Of a DNA stretch of 64,000 nucleotides, positions 63,041 through 64,000 are shown piece by piece. The stretch spans positions 2,418,001 through 2,482,000 of the forward strand of contig NZ_CP025227.1 of NCBI RefSeq assembly GCF_004010955.1. Direction: 5' to 3'. How positions within the stretch are numbered: position 1 is the first letter of the stretch; the number at the start of each line of letters is the position of its first letter. The position numbers were made by a program, and so were the translations under genes. The stretch comes from Actinomyces wuliandei. Lineage in GTDB: Bacteria > Actinomycetota > Actinomycetes > Actinomycetales > Actinomycetaceae. Below the pieces are notes generated by a model. The model was not told the DNA's origin, searched no databases, and was given only the letters and a program-made list of their open reading frames with translations.

Positions 63041-64000
63041 ATGGTCCGTGTCGCCTGGCGCTCCGTGCGCGCCCATGCCAGACAGTTCGCCCTCACCGCC
63101 CTGGCCGTCGTGCTGGGAGTGGCCTTCCTGTCGGGGACCCTCGCCCTGCGCGGGGTCCTGTCTGACACCTTCTCCGCGCTGACCTCCTCGACCATGACCC
63201 ACGACCTCTACGTCTCCGGCGAGCCGGTGGAGGGCACCGAGGGGACCGCGTCCTTCGTGACCCAGCCCATCGACTCCTCACTGGCGCAGGCGGTGGGTGA
63301 GGTCGACGGCGTCGACGTCACCCACCCGGCCACAAGCCTGACCGGCGTCCTGGTCGCGGCCGACGACACCCCCGTCACCTCCTCCGGCGCCCCCACCCTC
63401 CTGCTGCCGATCTTCGACCAGGAGCCCGGGCTGACCTGGGTCCAGGGCCGGGCACCCTCGGGCGAGGGGGAGGTCGTCCTGGAGTCGGCTGCCCTGGAGC
63501 GCTCCAGGCTGGCCGTCGGGGACACCACCCGTGTCGTCATCCAGGGCGAGCCCCGGGAGGTCAGGGTCGTCGGTGAGTTCACCTACGGCACCTCCATGGC
63601 GGGAGCCACCCTGGTGGGCATGGACGACGACTGGCTCATGCCCCTGGCCGCCCCGGACGGCCAGGTCTCCCAGATCGCCGTCACAATCGAGGACGGGGCC
63701 TCAGCCACCGAGGTCAGGGATGCCATCGCCGAGGTCCTGCCCGAGGGCGTGCGCGTCCAGACCCGCCAGGAGAGCATCGACGAGCAGAACGAGTACATCG
63801 AGTCGCTCCTGGGCTTCGCCCAGACCTTCCTGCTGGTCTTCGTGGTGCTGGCCATGTTCGTGGGCTCCTTCATCATCATGAACTCCTTCGCCATGAGCGT
63901 GCGCCAGCGCCAGAAGGAGTTCGCCCTCCTGCGGGCGGTGGGTGCCTCCCCGGCCTCCGTGTTCGGCACGGTGTTCCTCCAGGCCGTCGTCACCGGCCTG
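63041..64000 (+). CDS. FtsX/MacB-type ABC transporter permease (partial)
   Basis: N-terminal 320 residues; the gene runs off the right edge. Helix 1 ARQFALTALAVVLGVAFLSG, then a large extracytoplasmic MacB-PCD-like domain (residues about 40-260: VDGVDVTHPATSLTGVLVAA, GRAPSGEGEVVLESAALERS, VVGEFTYGTSMAGATLVGMD, ATEVRDAIAEVLPEG). FtsX helices start at LLGFAQTFLLVFVVLAMFVG, followed by NSFAMSVRQRQKEFALLRAV, the coupling helix. The ATG at 63041 has GGAGG upstream, five bases after the ATPase stop. Confidence 0.92.
   Translation, partial: MVRVAWRSVRAHARQFALTALAVVLGVAFLSGTLALRGVLSDTFSALTSSTMTHDLYVSGEPVEGTEGTASFVTQPIDSSLAQAVGEVDGVDVTHPATSLTGVLVAADDTPVTSSGAPTLLLPIFDQEPGLTWVQGRAPSGEGEVVLESAALERSRLAVGDTTRVVIQGEPREVRVVGEFTYGTSMAGATLVGMDDDWLMPLAAPDGQVSQIAVTIEDGASATEVRDAIAEVLPEGVRVQTRQESIDEQNEYIESLLGFAQTFLLVFVVLAMFVGSFIIMNSFAMSVRQRQKEFALLRAVGASPASVFGTVFLQAVVTGL

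Overview
The window is a very GC-rich chromosomal segment (about 70% by eye, with long antisense open frames). Gene content is typical of an actinomycete: a GlnR-type orphan regulator, the moxR-DUF58-tgpA trio, ppk with a mutT1-type Nudix/phosphatase gene, DUF2516, ClpC under a ClgR-like box, and pstSCAB. An Actinomyces-like member of the Actinomycetaceae is my best inference; no rRNA or other marker confirms it.

Layout. 1-3926 (minus): moxR, DUF58 and a truncated tgpA. 4004-6712: ppdK. 7002-7524: a YefM-YoeB toxin-antitoxin pair with an operator-like repeat. 7567-9270: a secreted S1 serine protease split by a frameshift, plus a small membrane protein. 9394-14308: a reduced Pel-type exopolysaccharide operon (pelG, an N-terminally extended pelF, and a GHL15-like glycosidase). 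14593-17190: clpC with a strong terminator. 17848-23440: a choline-to-glycine-betaine operon (betB, betA, BCCT transporter). 23635-25478: a decayed MDR oxidoreductase beside a TetR regulator. 25543-28821: a tandem hot-dog dehydratase, a phosphopantetheinyl transferase, dtd and DUF2516. 29115-32946: ygfZ, a nitrobindin-like protein, a membrane protein and glnR. 33294-37555: pstSCAB. 38173-42022: ppk and mutT1.

43098-50044 is an accessory island beside tRNA-Lys. It starts with a gene-poor repeat-bearing stretch and a divergent pair of small HTH regulators. A six-gene operon follows: a small helical protein, a 367-aa protein with a WXG/LXG-like helical N-terminus and a glycine-zipper C-terminus, two tandem near-identical membrane proteins that differ mainly in one internal cassette, and two secretion-accessory-like proteins. 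I read this as a candidate type VII-like effector with duplicated membrane immunity proteins; it is the most likely undescribed system in the window.

50066-56214 (minus): DEAD-box helicase, AEC permease, EEP nuclease and msrB in a tight operon, with an MscS channel upstream. 56255-57123: a dapA-like remnant and tRNA-Phe/Asp/Glu. 57428-64000: a repeat element, a broken zeta-toxin module, an HExxH metallopeptidase with a His/Gly/Asp insert, a GH3 lipoprotein preceded by a 27-bp tandem repeat, and a MacB/FtsX-type ABC transporter that runs off the right edge.

Three gene-free loci (26.8-27.1, 43.6-44.0 and 57.5-57.8 kb) share a dispersed element built on inverted boxes of the type CTGCACATCTTC or TGCACATCATGG. 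Two copies are alignable over roughly 280-310 bp. I do not recognise it as any named element.
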